A stretch of DNA of 64,000 nucleotides from Prevotella merdae (GCF_900290275.1 NZ_LT985326.1:297113-361112); one strand, 5' to 3'; counted from the stretch's first letter, positions 37,372 to 47,450 are shown. Numbers and translations are program-made. The notes: a model not told the origin generated them from the sequence alone.

Positions 37372-37463
37372 AAGTTTTGGAGGTATACGCATAAATATTT
37401 GACAATAATATAATAACAGGCATTTTTTAGGTCTGCATATGGGCTTATTCCAACAATTATTAG

Positions 37464-37471
37464 TATCTTTG
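37464..37471 (+). promoter_or_regulatory. -7 box of rfbA
   Basis: TATCTTTG, about 52 nt before the ATG at 37524. It is followed by the small palindrome ACGCATTTATGCGT. No -33 match was seen. Confidence 0.5.
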
Positions 37472-37523
37472 TACGCATTTATGCGTTTTCGAATCATTAA
37501 TTAGTACAACACACCTCACGACT

Positions 37524-38408
37524 ATGAAAGGAATTGTTTTAGCGGGTGGTTCGGGTACTCGACTTTACCCCATCACAAAGGGTATAAGCAAGCAGCTTAT
37601 CCCTATATTTGACAAGCCAATGATATACTATCCTATCTCCGTGCTCATGTTGGCGGATATTAGGGATATACTCATTATATCAACTCCAGACGATCTGCCA
37701 TCATTCAAGCGACTGTTGGGCGACGGCAGCGACTTGGGGGTGAAGTTTGAATATGCCGAGCAACCATATCCGGGCGGTTTGGCACAAGCCTTTATCATAG
37801 GAGCCGACTTCCTTAACGGCGATTCGGCATGCCTTGTATTGGGCGACAACATATTCTACGGAGCCGGATTTACACAGTTGCTGCATGAGAGTGTGCAGAA
37901 TGTTGAAAAGGAAGGCAAGGCTACGGTATTCGGCTACTATGTTAACGACCCCGAACGATATGGCGTGGCTGAGTTTGACAGCAACGGCAACTGCCTTAGC
38001 ATAGAGGAGAAACCAGAGCATCCAAAAAGCAATTATGCCGTGGTGGGACTATACTTCTACCCTAACAGTGTGGTAGATATAGCCAACCATATAAAGCCAA
38101 GCAAGCGTGGCGAACTGGAGATAACAACCGTAAACCAGGAATATCTTGCCAAGGGAGACCTAAAGGTAAAGACCTTGCAACGCGGATTTGCATGGCTTGA
38201 TACTGGCACACACGACAGCCTGTCGGAGGCAAGCACCTTTATAGAGGTAATTGAGAAGAGACAGGGACTAAAGGTGGCATGCCTTGAGGAGATAGCTTAC
38301 AAGAAGGGATGGATTGACAGCGAGAAGCTTAAGACCATAGCTCAACCTATGTGCAAGAACAACTACGGTAAGTATCTGCTGCAACTGGCTGAGGGCGAGA
38401 AGAAGTAA
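37524..38408 (+). CDS. rfbA: Glucose-1-phosphate thymidylyltransferase
   Basis: Makes dTDP-glucose from glucose-1-phosphate and dTTP, the first step to dTDP-rhamnose. The signature [18 protein letters not shown] is at residues 8-25, followed by [18 protein letters not shown] and [11 protein letters not shown]. The 294-residue length is normal. The other rhamnose genes (rfbB, C, D) are not in the window. The Wzc-type kinase gene follows by 82 bp, which points to surface polysaccharide synthesis. Confidence 0.93.
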   Translation: MKGIVLAGGSGTRLYPITKGISKQLIPIFDKPMIYYPISVLMLADIRDILIISTPDDLPSFKRLLGDGSDLGVKFEYAEQPYPGGLAQAFIIGADFLNGDSACLVLGDNIFYGAGFTQLLHESVQNVEKEGKATVFGYYVNDPERYGVAEFDSNGNCLSIEEKPEHPKSNYAVVGLYFYPNSVVDIANHIKPSKRGELEITTVNQEYLAKGDLKVKTLQRGFAWLDTGTHDSLSEASTFIEVIEKRQGLKVACLEEIAYKKGWIDSEKLKTIAQPMCKNNYGKYLLQLAEGEKK

Positions 38409-38490
38409 GAAAAGCTGATTTATATAACAAGAAACATAACATAAACACTTAGACTATTAAGTGCAAACAAATTATTGCTGATAATAAAAA

Positions 38491-41025
38491 ATGGAAGAAA
38501 ACAAAACCGCAGGATTGTACAATGTCCAGCAAGAAAACGAAACCGAGAAGTCGTCGTTCGACATTAGGACGCTTTACACAATGGTTGTGCTCAACTGGAA
38601 GTGGTTCGTATTGTCGCTCATCGTTTGCCTTAGCTTGGCTATGGTATACCTTAAGTTAGCCACACCTATATATCAGGCCAACGTGAAGCTGCTGATTAAG
38701 GAAGACCAAAGCAACTCTAACAGAGGATATGCCGGAAAGAGCCAGTTGCTTGCCTCGTCTACACTTGGCATTATGACCAACTCGGCTGGAATAGACAACG
38801 AGATGGTTATTCTTGGATCGTCAAACCTTGCAAGCGAGACTGTAAAAGACCTCAAGCTATACGTAAACTATTGGATATCAGGACGTATAAAGGACCACAT
38901 CATCTACCGCACTCAGCCGGTGAATGTAGACTTGGATGCAAACAGTCTTGAAAACCTGAAGATGCCTATCAAGCTTAACATCAAGCTTGAGAAAGGTCAG
39001 TATCACATCACTGGTACCTACGTGTATGTGCCTAACGACCCCGACAAATTGCCTATTAAGCACAAGATAGACCGCACCACAGCGCGCCTACCTTTCAGCA
39101 TCAACACCAGCGTGGGTATTATAAGCTTTAATGCAAACCCTGGGTACCAGATGCCAGAGGATCGCTCGCTTAAGGCTGTCATCGTATCACCTAAGATGGC
39201 TGGTAAGATATATGCCAAGTCAATGGCGGTAAGCCAGACATCAAAGACCACAACAATAGCCGAACTTGTATTGAAAGACGCTGTGCCTATGCGTGCCGTA
39301 GACTATCTGCGCCAGCTGTCGGTTTGCTACAACCGCCAAGCCAACGAGGATAAGAACGAGATAGCAATGCGCACAGAGCAGTTTATCAACTCGCGTCTTG
39401 AGAAGATAAACAATGAATTGGGTGCTACAGAGGGCGATCTTGAGTCGACAAAGCGTCGCTACAACATCATCGACCCGAAGATCAACTCGGCTCAGACTAT
39501 AGCCAGCTCGGATGTTTACACACAGAAGTTGGCCGAGACAAATATGCAGATTGAGCTTCTGAGAAGTATCGACGACTATATGAACGAGCCTGTAAACAAG
39601 TATCAGACTCTGCCTACCAACGTGGGCTTGACCGATCCTACAGCCTCGGCTCTTATAAACAAGTACAACGACATCGCTATTGAGCGCAACCGCCTATTGC
39701 GTAGCGCAAGTGAGAACTCGCCTGCTGTAACTCCACTTACAGCACAACTCGACGACCTTATAAGCAGCATACGCCGCGCCATGAGCCAGGCTCAACGCAA
39801 CGCAGACATACAGCGCAACAGCATACAACAGCAGTATAACACATACGCAGGACAGATATCATCTAGTCCAGAGCAGGAGCGCGTGCTTACACAGATTGGA
39901 CGTCAGCAAGAGGTTAAGTCGGGTCTGTACCTTATGTTGCTGCAGAAGCGCGAGGAGAACTCTATTTCTCTGGCAGCTACAGCAGACAAGGGCAAGCTTA
40001 TAGACGATCCATTGGTTATGGGCAAGACAAGCCCAAAGACCTCTATCATCTTGCTTATGGCGCTTGTTCTTGGACTTGCACTGCCTATAGGTGTGCTGTT
40101 CCTCATCAACTTCTTCCGTTATAAGATTGAGGGACACGACGATGTAGAGACACTTACCAATCTGCCTATCATTGGCGATGTGGCTATTGCAAGCGAAGAG
40201 GTTAAGTCGAAGGCTGGTATCGTGGTACACGAGAACACCAACAACATTATGGAGGAGATATTCCGCTCTATACGCACAAACATCCAGTTTATGCTGAAGG
40301 ACGGACAGAAGGTTATTATGACCACTTCTACAACATCGGGCGAGGGTAAGACATTTATCACATCCAACCTTGCCATGAGCTTTGCATTGCTGGGCAAGAA
40401 GGTTATACTTATCGGTTTGGATATACGTAAGCCTCGTCTGGCTCAGTTGTTCGACCTTAAGGACCGCAAGCATGGCATCACCAACCTGCTTGTACATGGC
40501 AATCCTACAAAGGAGGATATCAGAGAGCAGATTGTAAAGTCGGGTGCTAACGACAATCTTGACCTTCTTATGGCAGGTCCTATTCCTCCAAACCCGGCAG
40601 AGCTTGTATCGCGTCCGGCATTGCAGCAGATTATCGACTTGCTGAAGGAAGACTACGACTACATACTCATGGATACCGCACCTGCAGGTCTTGTAACAGA
40701 CACCATACAGATAGGTCGTTGCGCCGATATTACTATATATATGTGTCGTGCCGACTACACAGCAAAGTCAAGCTTCGATCTTATTAATGGTTTCAACCAG
40801 CAGAAGAAGTTGCCTAACATGTGCATCGTAATCAACGGCATCGACATGTCGAAGAAGAAGTATGGCTACTACTATGGCTACGGCAAGTATGGCAAATATG
40901 GCAAATATGGCACATACGGACATAGCAACAACCGCCAGATGGCTTCATATGGTTCGTATGGCACATACGGAACTTACACAAGCAGTGGCTACGGCAACAA
41001 GAACGACAACTCGTTAAAGAAGTAA
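38491..41025 (+). CDS. Polysaccharide biosynthesis tyrosine autokinase (Wzc-like)
   Basis: An inner-membrane protein that controls capsule or exopolysaccharide chain length and export. The Wzz domain has two transmembrane helices (about residues 35-55 and 520-545) around a coiled-coil periplasmic part. The BY-kinase domain has Walker A TTSGEGKT (about 613-622), Walker A' ILIGLDIRKP (about 642-651) and Walker B ILMDTAPAG (about 724-732). The C-terminal 55 residues hold about 14 tyrosines in GKYG/GTYG/SYG repeats, the autophosphorylation cluster. It is 844 residues long. No wza-like export gene is adjacent in the window. Confidence 0.92.
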   Translation: MEENKTAGLYNVQQENETEKSSFDIRTLYTMVVLNWKWFVLSLIVCLSLAMVYLKLATPIYQANVKLLIKEDQSNSNRGYAGKSQLLASSTLGIMTNSAGIDNEMVILGSSNLASETVKDLKLYVNYWISGRIKDHIIYRTQPVNVDLDANSLENLKMPIKLNIKLEKGQYHITGTYVYVPNDPDKLPIKHKIDRTTARLPFSINTSVGIISFNANPGYQMPEDRSLKAVIVSPKMAGKIYAKSMAVSQTSKTTTIAELVLKDAVPMRAVDYLRQLSVCYNRQANEDKNEIAMRTEQFINSRLEKINNELGATEGDLESTKRRYNIIDPKINSAQTIASSDVYTQKLAETNMQIELLRSIDDYMNEPVNKYQTLPTNVGLTDPTASALINKYNDIAIERNRLLRSASENSPAVTPLTAQLDDLISSIRRAMSQAQRNADIQRNSIQQQYNTYAGQISSSPEQERVLTQIGRQQEVKSGLYLMLLQKREENSISLAATADKGKLIDDPLVMGKTSPKTSIILLMALVLGLALPIGVLFLINFFRYKIEGHDDVETLTNLPIIGDVAIASEEVKSKAGIVVHENTNNIMEEIFRSIRTNIQFMLKDGQKVIMTTSTTSGEGKTFITSNLAMSFALLGKKVILIGLDIRKPRLAQLFDLKDRKHGITNLLVHGNPTKEDIREQIVKSGANDNLDLLMAGPIPPNPAELVSRPALQQIIDLLKEDYDYILMDTAPAGLVTDTIQIGRCADITIYMCRADYTAKSSFDLINGFNQQKKLPNMCIVINGIDMSKKKYGYYYGYGKYGKYGKYGTYGHSNNRQMASYGSYGTYGTYTSSGYGNKNDNSLKK

Positions 41026-41059
41026 TAACTCTTTTAAACAGTAACAATAACAAAAGAAT

Positions 41060-41488
41060 ATGATTATAGCTGTTGACTTTGACGGCACTATCGTTGAACA
41101 CAAATACCCAGCAATAGGACGCGAGATTCCATTTGCCACCGAGACACTGAAAATGCTTATGAAGCAGAACCACAAGCTGATAATGTGGAGTGTAAGAGAG
41201 GGTAAGTTGCTTGACGATGCCGTTAAATGGTGCAAGGATCGTGGTGTTGAGTTTTATGCTGTCAACAAGGACTATCCAGAAGAGACGCTTGACAACAACA
41301 ACCACTTCTCGCGCAAGCTAAAGGCAGACTTATTTATTGACGACCGCAACCTGGGAGGTTTACCCGACTGGGGACAGATATATCGCATGATACAGAAACG
41401 CCAAACGTGGGAAGACATTATAAACGAAGGTTCGTTTGAGACTCAACACGAACAACCCAAACGCAAGAAAAAATGGGGCATCTTCTAA
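41060..41488 (+). CDS. HAD-superfamily hydrolase (BT0820-like)
   Basis: A small 142-residue HAD protein. The nucleophile motif DFDGT is at residues 6-10, MWSVREG is the motif II position, and LFIDDRNLGG holds the acidic pair of motif IV. There is no cap domain. It follows the kinase gene by 34 bp and is probably in the same transcript, ending at a strong terminator. The substrate is unknown; a sugar or nucleotide phosphate is possible. Confidence 0.85.
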   Translation: MIIAVDFDGTIVEHKYPAIGREIPFATETLKMLMKQNHKLIMWSVREGKLLDDAVKWCKDRGVEFYAVNKDYPEETLDNNNHFSRKLKADLFIDDRNLGGLPDWGQIYRMIQKRQTWEDIINEGSFETQHEQPKRKKKWGIF

Positions 41489-41495
41489 GATGCTA

Positions 41496-41533
41496 ACAAA
41501 AAGCCCAGAGCATTGATGCTCTGGGCTTTTTGT
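41496..41533 (+). terminator. Terminator after the HAD hydrolase gene
   Basis: ACAAAAAGCCCAGAGCA (41496-41512) pairs exactly with TGCTCTGGGCTTTTTGT (41517-41533). The A/T ends suit both strands, and pepD converges from the right. Confidence 0.92.
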
Positions 41534-41571
41534 TGTATATGTAATAAGGTGTTCAAAATTCGCAAGCGAAA

Positions 41572-43029
41572 TTACTTAACTGGCACTGTCTCCATAGTCT
41601 TCTTCAACAGTTCCCAGAAAGGAGCAACTGTAGAGATGTTGCAACGCTCAATAGTGGTGTGCGGTGAGCGAAGCGTCGGACCAAGAGACACAACATCGAG
41701 GTGCGGATACTTCTCAAGGATAACCGAGCACTCAAGACCAGCATGGTCTACCTGCTCGATAGCCTCCTCGCCAAACAGCTCAAGATAGTTCTTTTCAAGC
41801 AGGTGCAAAATTTCGCTGTCGGTGTTAGGATCCCATCCACCGTATGCTCCGCTAAACTCAACCTTCATGCCAGCCATAGAGAATGTCGACTCAAGAGTTT
41901 TGGCAATATAGTCGCGCATGCTCTCGTTAGCCGAACGGGCAAGCAGCTTGAAGTAGGCATGTCCACCCTCGATATCGATAATAGCAAGGTTGGATGATGT
42001 CTCTACAACAGTTGGGAACACCGGAATCATACGCAGTACACCGTTGTGGCAACCATAGATAGCGTCCAAGAGGTTGTCCTGAATTTCCTCAGGAGTCTCG
42101 TTCTCTGGAGTAGCAACATCCTCGGCAAAGAACTGGATATTCTCCTCGATTGTGCGATACTCGTGGTTGAACAGTTTGCACCATTCCTCAACATTCTCCT
42201 TCAAAGCCTCAACATTCTCCTTAGGCAATGTGAGCACTACCTCGCACTCAAAAGGAATGGCATTACGCATATTGCCACCATGCCATGTAGCAAGACGTGC
42301 GCCATACTCGGCGATAGCCTCACGAACGAAGCGAGCCATAAGCTTGTTGGCGTTGCCACGTCCCTCGTGTATCTCAAGACCAGAGTGACCACCCTTCAAG
42401 CCCTTGATAACGACCTTTACAGCAGCGTCCTCCTTGTCGGTAGCCACTTCCTTATAGGCGAGAGTAGCAGTAATATCTATACCGCCAGCCGAGCCGATAA
42501 CAAACTTGCCCCAAGTCTCCGAGTCGAGATTAAGGAGTATATCGCCATTAAGCTCGTCGGCAGGAAGGTCGTTAGCACCGAACATGCCTGTCTCCTCATC
42601 GGCTGTGATAAGACCTTCGATAGGACCATGTACCAATGTCTTGTCTTCCATAACAGCCATAATAGCAGCAACACCCATACCGTTATCGGAACCAAGTGTA
42701 GTACCCTTGGCACGTACCCAATCGCCATCTATATATGTCTCAATAGGGTCGGTCTCGAAGTTATGGGTCGACTCCTTTGTCTTCTGTGGCACCATATCCA
42801 TGTGTCCCTGAAGAATAATACCCTTACGGTTCTCCATACCCGGAGAAGCAGGTTTGCGCATAACAATGTTTCCGGCAGCATCCTTGAATGCCTCCACTCC
42901 AACACGTGCGGCAAAGTCGAGCAAGAACTGCTGTACTTTCTCAAGATGTCCAGATGGGCGCGGCACCTGTGTCAGTGCATCAAAGTTGCGCCAAATACAC
43001 TCGGGGTTTAGGTTTTTGATTTCACTCAT
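41572..43029 (-). CDS. pepD: Aminoacyl-histidine dipeptidase (M20/PepD)
   Basis: A zinc metallopeptidase of 485 residues that splits Xaa-His dipeptides. The metal motifs are GHMDMVPQ (about 80-87), GSDNGMGVAAIMA (about 117-129) and TADEETGMFGA (about 148-158). GHSGLEIHEGRGNANK belongs to the dimerisation domain. There is no signal peptide, so it acts in the cytoplasm. A 44-bp low-complexity gap separates it from the flippase-like gene upstream. Confidence 0.93.
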   Translation of the reverse strand: MSEIKNLNPECIWRNFDALTQVPRPSGHLEKVQQFLLDFAARVGVEAFKDAAGNIVMRKPASPGMENRKGIILQGHMDMVPQKTKESTHNFETDPIETYIDGDWVRAKGTTLGSDNGMGVAAIMAVMEDKTLVHGPIEGLITADEETGMFGANDLPADELNGDILLNLDSETWGKFVIGSAGGIDITATLAYKEVATDKEDAAVKVVIKGLKGGHSGLEIHEGRGNANKLMARFVREAIAEYGARLATWHGGNMRNAIPFECEVVLTLPKENVEALKENVEEWCKLFNHEYRTIEENIQFFAEDVATPENETPEEIQDNLLDAIYGCHNGVLRMIPVFPTVVETSSNLAIIDIEGGHAYFKLLARSANESMRDYIAKTLESTFSMAGMKVEFSGAYGGWDPNTDSEILHLLEKNYLELFGEEAIEQVDHAGLECSVILEKYPHLDVVSLGPTLRSPHTTIERCNISTVAPFWELLKKTMETVPVK

Positions 43030-43073
43030 AGTAATATGTATTAAAAAAATCTATAATTCGTCATTCGTAACTC

Positions 43074-44069
43074 CTAATTCGTAATTCTCTTCTTGGTAAG
43101 AGCCAATGCAGCCCAGGCATAAACACCCAAAGCCACAACAAGCAGAGTTTGCACACTATGTACAATAAGCACAAAGTTAAGAGCGTCGGTATCGGCTACA
43201 CCATACAGTATAAGCATAGTCTTAACGGCAAAATGCCACGGACCAGCACCATTAGGAGTAGGCACAATAACAGCAATACTACCCACGATAAAGGTAACGA
43301 GAGCGCAAGCCATACCAAGATGGGCTGTAGACTCGAAGCAGAAGAACGTAAGATAATAGTGAAGAAAGTAGCTGCCCCATATAGCAAGGGTAAAAGCCAC
43401 AAAGAGAACAGGGTGCTTGACATTGCGTATAGACATCACTCCCTGCCATATTCCCTTGACAGTAGACTTCACCTTATTATATATAGCAAACCTACGCATG
43501 ATATACCATAACAGCACACACACCGCAATGCCACACACGGCAGTAACGATATAGCCGGTTGTGGAGAATCCGGCAAGTATGGTATCGATATTGGTACCGG
43601 TGCGATTGAAGAAGATATTGAATATCTTAATTTGGAAGATGAATGTGAGCAAGGCAATAAGCATTACAAGCAGCGAGTCGATAGCACGCTCCATCACTAC
43701 GGTACCCAAAGCTTTAGGGAAAGAAACTCCATCGTAACGTCTTAATATACCGCAACGCGCAAACTCGCCTATGCGAGGAACCAGCAGGCTAACGGCATAA
43801 GAAAGAAATATAGAGTTGATACTGGTAGAAGTGCGCGGATGTTCGCCAACTGGTTCAAGTGTAAGGTGCCATCGCCAACCACGGAACATCTGTGCAAGTA
43901 TGCCAAACGGGAATGAAAGCAACATCCACATCCAGTTCATGTCGTGCAGCAACACCTGCTCAACCTTACCGAAGTCGAAACCGCGATACATCCAGTACAG
44001 AATCAGTCCGCCAAGCAGCAGCGAGAGACTTACCTTAAGCGTATTGTTTATGGTCTTCTTTAGTTCCAA
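43074..44069 (-). CDS. Flippase-like / lysylphosphatidylglycerol synthase transmembrane-domain protein (UPF0104)
   Basis: A 331-residue membrane protein with about eight helices. The family motif RGWRWHLTLEP follows the second helix, with SYAVSLLVPRIGEFARC (reduced-substrate loop) and a late IVPTPNGAGPWHFAVKTML, which matches the conserved PxPgGlGxxE/F region. It lacks the soluble MprF synthase domain, so a lipid-flipping role is more likely than aminoacylation. It precedes pepD and has its own promoter. Confidence 0.82.
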   Translation of the reverse strand: MELKKTINNTLKVSLSLLLGGLILYWMYRGFDFGKVEQVLLHDMNWMWMLLSFPFGILAQMFRGWRWHLTLEPVGEHPRTSTSINSIFLSYAVSLLVPRIGEFARCGILRRYDGVSFPKALGTVVMERAIDSLLVMLIALLTFIFQIKIFNIFFNRTGTNIDTILAGFSTTGYIVTAVCGIAVCVLLWYIMRRFAIYNKVKSTVKGIWQGVMSIRNVKHPVLFVAFTLAIWGSYFLHYYLTFFCFESTAHLGMACALVTFIVGSIAVIVPTPNGAGPWHFAVKTMLILYGVADTDALNFVLIVHSVQTLLVVALGVYAWAALALTKKRITN

Positions 44070-44104
44070 ATTCTTGCTATATTATAAATTTAAATTATTA
44101 AGTA

Positions 44105-44134
44105 CAAAGTTAATGGAATTCAAAGACAATACAA
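44105..44134 (-). promoter_or_regulatory. Promoter of the flippase-like - pepD unit
   Basis: On the minus strand TTG (44134-44132), 19 bp, TAACTTTG (44112-44105), about 36 nt before the start codon. Confidence 0.6.
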
Positions 44135-44162
44135 AACAAACAAGCTTGTTTTTATTTATTTT

Positions 44163-44332
44163 ACTGAACTTTCGCAAGTTCAGAGAATTCAGTAGTTAAA
44201 GGAGTTAAGAAGTTAAGCCAAATGCTTTTAGTGCTATAAATAAAGTAAAAAGCTAATGACTTAACTCCTTAGTGACCATAGGGTGCGACAACTCCTTAAC
44301 TTCTTAACTACTTTCACTTGCGAAACTTCAGT
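44163..44332. repeat. Imperfect long inverted repeat between the flippase-like gene and corA
   Basis: The left arm begins ACTGAACTTTCGCAAGTTCAG (itself a hairpin) and continues with AGTAGTTAA and GGAGTTAAGAAGTTAAG. The right arm has CTCCTTAACTTCTTAACTAC and CTTGCGAAACTTCAGT (to 44332). The stretch of about 500 bases around it holds no gene I can support beyond the corA leader. Confidence 0.6.
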
Positions 44333-44450
44333 TATTTTATAAAAGCCAGCGCCAATGCCACAGCCATTACGTGCTGTAGTTATTTGTTGCAATCCTGTTA
44401 AAAACCGAAAGAAATACGAAAACTTATAATAATATGTAAACGATTTTGCG

Positions 44451-44458
44451 TACCTTTG
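44451..44458 (+). promoter_or_regulatory. -7 box of corA
   Basis: TACCTTTG, with a predicted start near 44464 and a leader of about 120 nt. In the leader an open frame without ATG encodes YELVVQEDGIIKLVSPHY before a stop, and a separate ATG at 44487 opens an 11-codon frame. Confidence 0.5.
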
Positions 44459-44585
44459 CAGTCGAAAAATCAAATCATAACATTTTATGGACGATTATCA
44501 CGCGGAAAATATGAACTTGTAGTGCAGGAGGACGGCATCATAAAGCTGGTCTCCCCGCATTATTAAACCCATGGAGATTATCTTT

Positions 44586-45512
44586 ATGAGAACATTTTGG
44601 AACACCAACTCTACACTCAAGCAAATCGAGGAATGGCAGCCCAACTGCTGGATTCAAGTAACATGTCCAACTGACGAAGACCAGCAACTGTTGGAAGAAC
44701 GATTCAATATACCCGACTATTTCTTATCCGATATCAGCGACGCCGACGAACGTGCCCGTTATGAGTACGACGACGGATGGATGCTTATCATCTTGCGTAT
44801 ACCATACGTCAAGGAGATACGCTCGCGTACGCCATACACCACTGTACCTCTCGGTATAATACACAAGCGTGATGTAACCATCACTGTGTGTTATTACGAG
44901 ACCAACATGATGATTGACTTTGTGTCGTACCATCAAAAGCGCGGAGAGGGATTTACCGACTATGTGGACATGATCTTCAGACTGTTCCTATCATCGGCTG
45001 TTTGGTACCTTAAGCGATTGAAGCAAATCAACACACTTATAGAGAAGGCCAAGCACAACCTCGACCATAACGTGAACAACGAGTCGCTTATAGCATTGTC
45101 GCGACTGCAAGACTCGCTTACATACTTTACAACATCCATCCGAGGCAACGAGACATTGCTTGCCAAACTGAAGTTTAAGTTGCAAGTGGACGAGCTTGAT
45201 GCCGACCTTATCGAGGACGTAAACATCGAGATGTCGCAGGCAAGAGAAACAACAAGCATATACTCGGACATCCTTGAATCGACAATGGACACCTACTCGA
45301 GCATCATCAACAACAACATGAATACCGTGATGCGTACCCTCACGTCAGTGTCTATCGTGATGATGTTGCCTACGCTAATATCATCACTCTTTGGTATGAA
45401 CCTAATCAACGGCATGGAAGATTATCGTTGGGGATTCCCCGTAGCACTAATCATATCTGTTGTGGTATCGGTGCTGTCGTGGGTCATACTACGCCACAAA
45501 CGACTGCTATAA
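44586..45512 (+). CDS. corA: CorA family magnesium/divalent cation transporter
   Basis: A homopentameric inner-membrane channel for Mg2+ (or Co2+/Ni2+). The cytoplasmic N-terminal domain is followed by a long stalk helix (about 180-235), two C-terminal membrane helices, and the selectivity motif GMN in SLFGMNLINGMEDYRW. I choose the ATG at 44586 because GGAG stands about 10 nt before it; the in-frame ATG at 44571 overlaps that GGAG. At 308 residues its length is normal. A group II intron lies just after the stop. Confidence 0.9.
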   Translation: MRTFWNTNSTLKQIEEWQPNCWIQVTCPTDEDQQLLEERFNIPDYFLSDISDADERARYEYDDGWMLIILRIPYVKEIRSRTPYTTVPLGIIHKRDVTITVCYYETNMMIDFVSYHQKRGEGFTDYVDMIFRLFLSSAVWYLKRLKQINTLIEKAKHNLDHNVNNESLIALSRLQDSLTYFTTSIRGNETLLAKLKFKLQVDELDADLIEDVNIEMSQARETTSIYSDILESTMDTYSSIINNNMNTVMRTLTSVSIVMMLPTLISSLFGMNLINGMEDYRWGFPVALIISVVVSVLSWVILRHKRLL

Positions 45513-45578
45513 AGCTTGTTTAATCGAGTAGGAGGAAAACGAAGCAGTTTTCTTCCTACTTTCGTTTTCCGACCTCTC

Positions 45579-45614
45579 ACACCACCGTACGTGCGGTTCC
45601 GCATACGGCGGTTC
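45579..45614 (-). ncRNA. Group II intron domain V
   Basis: On the minus strand ACCGCCGTA pairs with the later TACGGTGGT, and TGCGG with CCGCA around a short loop. This is the catalytic hairpin, directly after the maturase stop codon. Confidence 0.8.
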
Positions 45615-47021
45615 CTATTTTGGATACCATTCGAGATACGCCTCCATTAAAGTAGCATACCCTGCGGAGCGTAGTTTATTGTTATCTATCGCCCTTTTTA
45701 GAACAGGGCTGTCAGCTATTCGCCAATAGCCCTTGCGAGTGTTACCCCATTCGTATGCTTGGTATTTATTGATACCGCATCTAATGAGGTTTGCCACTTT
45801 TGTCTTGACTTTCTTCCAAGCTTTCCATATACACATGCGTATTCTACGTCTTAACCATTCGTCTGTTACAAGCAAGAGACGCTTCATATTGGCAAAGTGA
45901 TAATAGCCGACCCAACCTCGTATGTATTCTTTCAGCTTCTGCTTTCTCTTGGCATATCCCCATCCATTGCTGCGGTTTGTCAGTTCTTTCAACCTTGACT
46001 TCATCTTGGCTTTGGACTTTGGGTGCACCGTGAGTTGGCATTCGCCTTTCATCACATAAAAGGAGTAGCCGAGGTATTTCACTCCGCGCACATACGACAC
46101 TACGGTCTTTTCCTTGTTGACTTTGAGATATAGAGTATTCTCTATAAATCGGGTTATAGACTCCTTCACTCGCATTGCAGCCCTTTTGGACTTGCAGAAT
46201 ATCATCGAGTCATCGGCATAGCGCACAAAGGGGAGTTCTCTGCGTTCAAGTTCCTTGTCCAATTCGTTGAGCATTATGTTACTCAACAATGGACTTAGCG
46301 GACCGCCTTGGGGAGTTCCTTCCTCGCTCGCTTCAAACAAACCTTTGTTCATTACACCACTTCGGAGATATTTGTGTATAAGACTGACCACTCTGCCGTC
46401 TTTTATCGTACGGCTGAGGATTTCTATGAGTTTGCTATGGCTCACCGTGTCGAAGAAGCGTTCAAGGTCAAGGTCGACTACATATATGTAGCCTTCGTTG
46501 ACTATCCTTCGCGCTCCTCGTAGTGCGTCATGGCATCCTCTTCTCGGACGGAAGCCGTAGCTCGTCTTGGAGAATTGGTTCTCATAGATGGGAGTCAATA
46601 CTTGGTTGATGGCTTGTTGCACCAGACGGTCTACTACTGTAGGTATTCCCAACAGGCGCATCTTGCCATTGTCCTTGGGTATTTCTACCCTTTTTACTGG
46701 GTTCGGACGGTAAGAACCGTCCATCAAGGAACGGGTGAGTTCATCCTTATTGGTCAGGAGCCATGGGAACAATTGCTCGCACGACATCTTGTCGATACCA
46801 CCACAGCCCTTGTTTCTCATAACTGCTTTGTATGCTCGATTGAGATTTGTGGGACTAAGAATTTGCTCGAAAAGGTGTTCCTTGTCGAATGGTACTTCCA
46901 CGATGTTGTCTTCACACATCCACATGAAGGTCTGCACTCCCCCATACCATTCGGTTTCCGACCTATTTCTTTGGGGGCAGCCATTAACTTGGGATAATGT
47001 TTTCTGCATTCTTTCCTTCAT
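45615..47021 (-). CDS. ltrA: Group II intron reverse transcriptase/maturase
   Basis: A 468-residue intron-encoded protein for splicing and retrohoming. Reverse-transcriptase blocks: LLGIPTVVDRLVQQAINQVL, YGFRPRRGCHDAL, DLDLERFFDTVSH, GTPQGGPLSPLLSNI and the catalytic RYADDSMIF. A maturase (X) domain follows with KLKEYIRGWVGYYHFA and RRIRMCIWKAWKK. No C-terminal HNH endonuclease is present, as expected for class C. The sequence pattern is close to other IIC maturases. All catalytic motifs are intact, so the element may be active. Confidence 0.92.
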   Translation of the reverse strand: MKERMQKTLSQVNGCPQRNRSETEWYGGVQTFMWMCEDNIVEVPFDKEHLFEQILSPTNLNRAYKAVMRNKGCGGIDKMSCEQLFPWLLTNKDELTRSLMDGSYRPNPVKRVEIPKDNGKMRLLGIPTVVDRLVQQAINQVLTPIYENQFSKTSYGFRPRRGCHDALRGARRIVNEGYIYVVDLDLERFFDTVSHSKLIEILSRTIKDGRVVSLIHKYLRSGVMNKGLFEASEEGTPQGGPLSPLLSNIMLNELDKELERRELPFVRYADDSMIFCKSKRAAMRVKESITRFIENTLYLKVNKEKTVVSYVRGVKYLGYSFYVMKGECQLTVHPKSKAKMKSRLKELTNRSNGWGYAKRKQKLKEYIRGWVGYYHFANMKRLLLVTDEWLRRRIRMCIWKAWKKVKTKVANLIRCGINKYQAYEWGNTRKGYWRIADSPVLKRAIDNNKLRSAGYATLMEAYLEWYPK

Positions 47022-47450
47022 AAGGTATGTTTCAATTACTATCGTTTAATTGTTAGGTTCAGCCCTTCGTGCAACGTTATCGATTGTTGCACTACTATGA
47101 CGTCTGCTGACTTCTCACGGCAAGCTTTACTCCACTTCTTTCGTAAAAACAACTATTTGAAGCGTCCGTGAGACCTCCTCGGATAAGGGCGTTGTCTTTC
47201 CATCTTATACCTACTTCATTTACACCGACCGTTCCGAATAGCTATTGGGCTTTGGTTTGAATAGCAACCTCACCCACGGTCACATGCCTTATATGAAGTT
47301 TCTGTCCGTTAGGTCAGATGTTTGTCTTGGGCTTCCTTCAGATTTCATCTCGCGATGAACACCCTTGCCTTTGACTATGCAATTCCCGCTATTAGGGCTT
47401 GCTCGGGACTTTCACCCGTTAGACAATGCTCATGCCGAGCGTACTATAGG

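Larger units (their letters stand above)
45522..47444 (-). mobile_element. Group IIC intron with maturase gene
   Basis: The minus-strand 5' end is GTACGCTCGGCATGAGC at 47444, which fits the GUGYG-type start and the first stem of IIC introns. Domains I-III cover about 47444-47022, the maturase gene lies in domain IV, domain V is at 45579-45614, and domain VI and a CCTACTCGATT end reach about 45522. The last boundary is uncertain by a few bases. The 5' exon ends with a terminator-like hairpin 6 nt before the intron, which is the preferred target of class C introns. Joining the flanks restores corA, a 9-bp gap and then its terminator. Confidence 0.85.

Noticed and set aside
44261..44473. A 70-residue minus-strand frame before corA
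   Set aside because: It lies over the corA promoter and the inverted repeat and shows no protein-like pattern.
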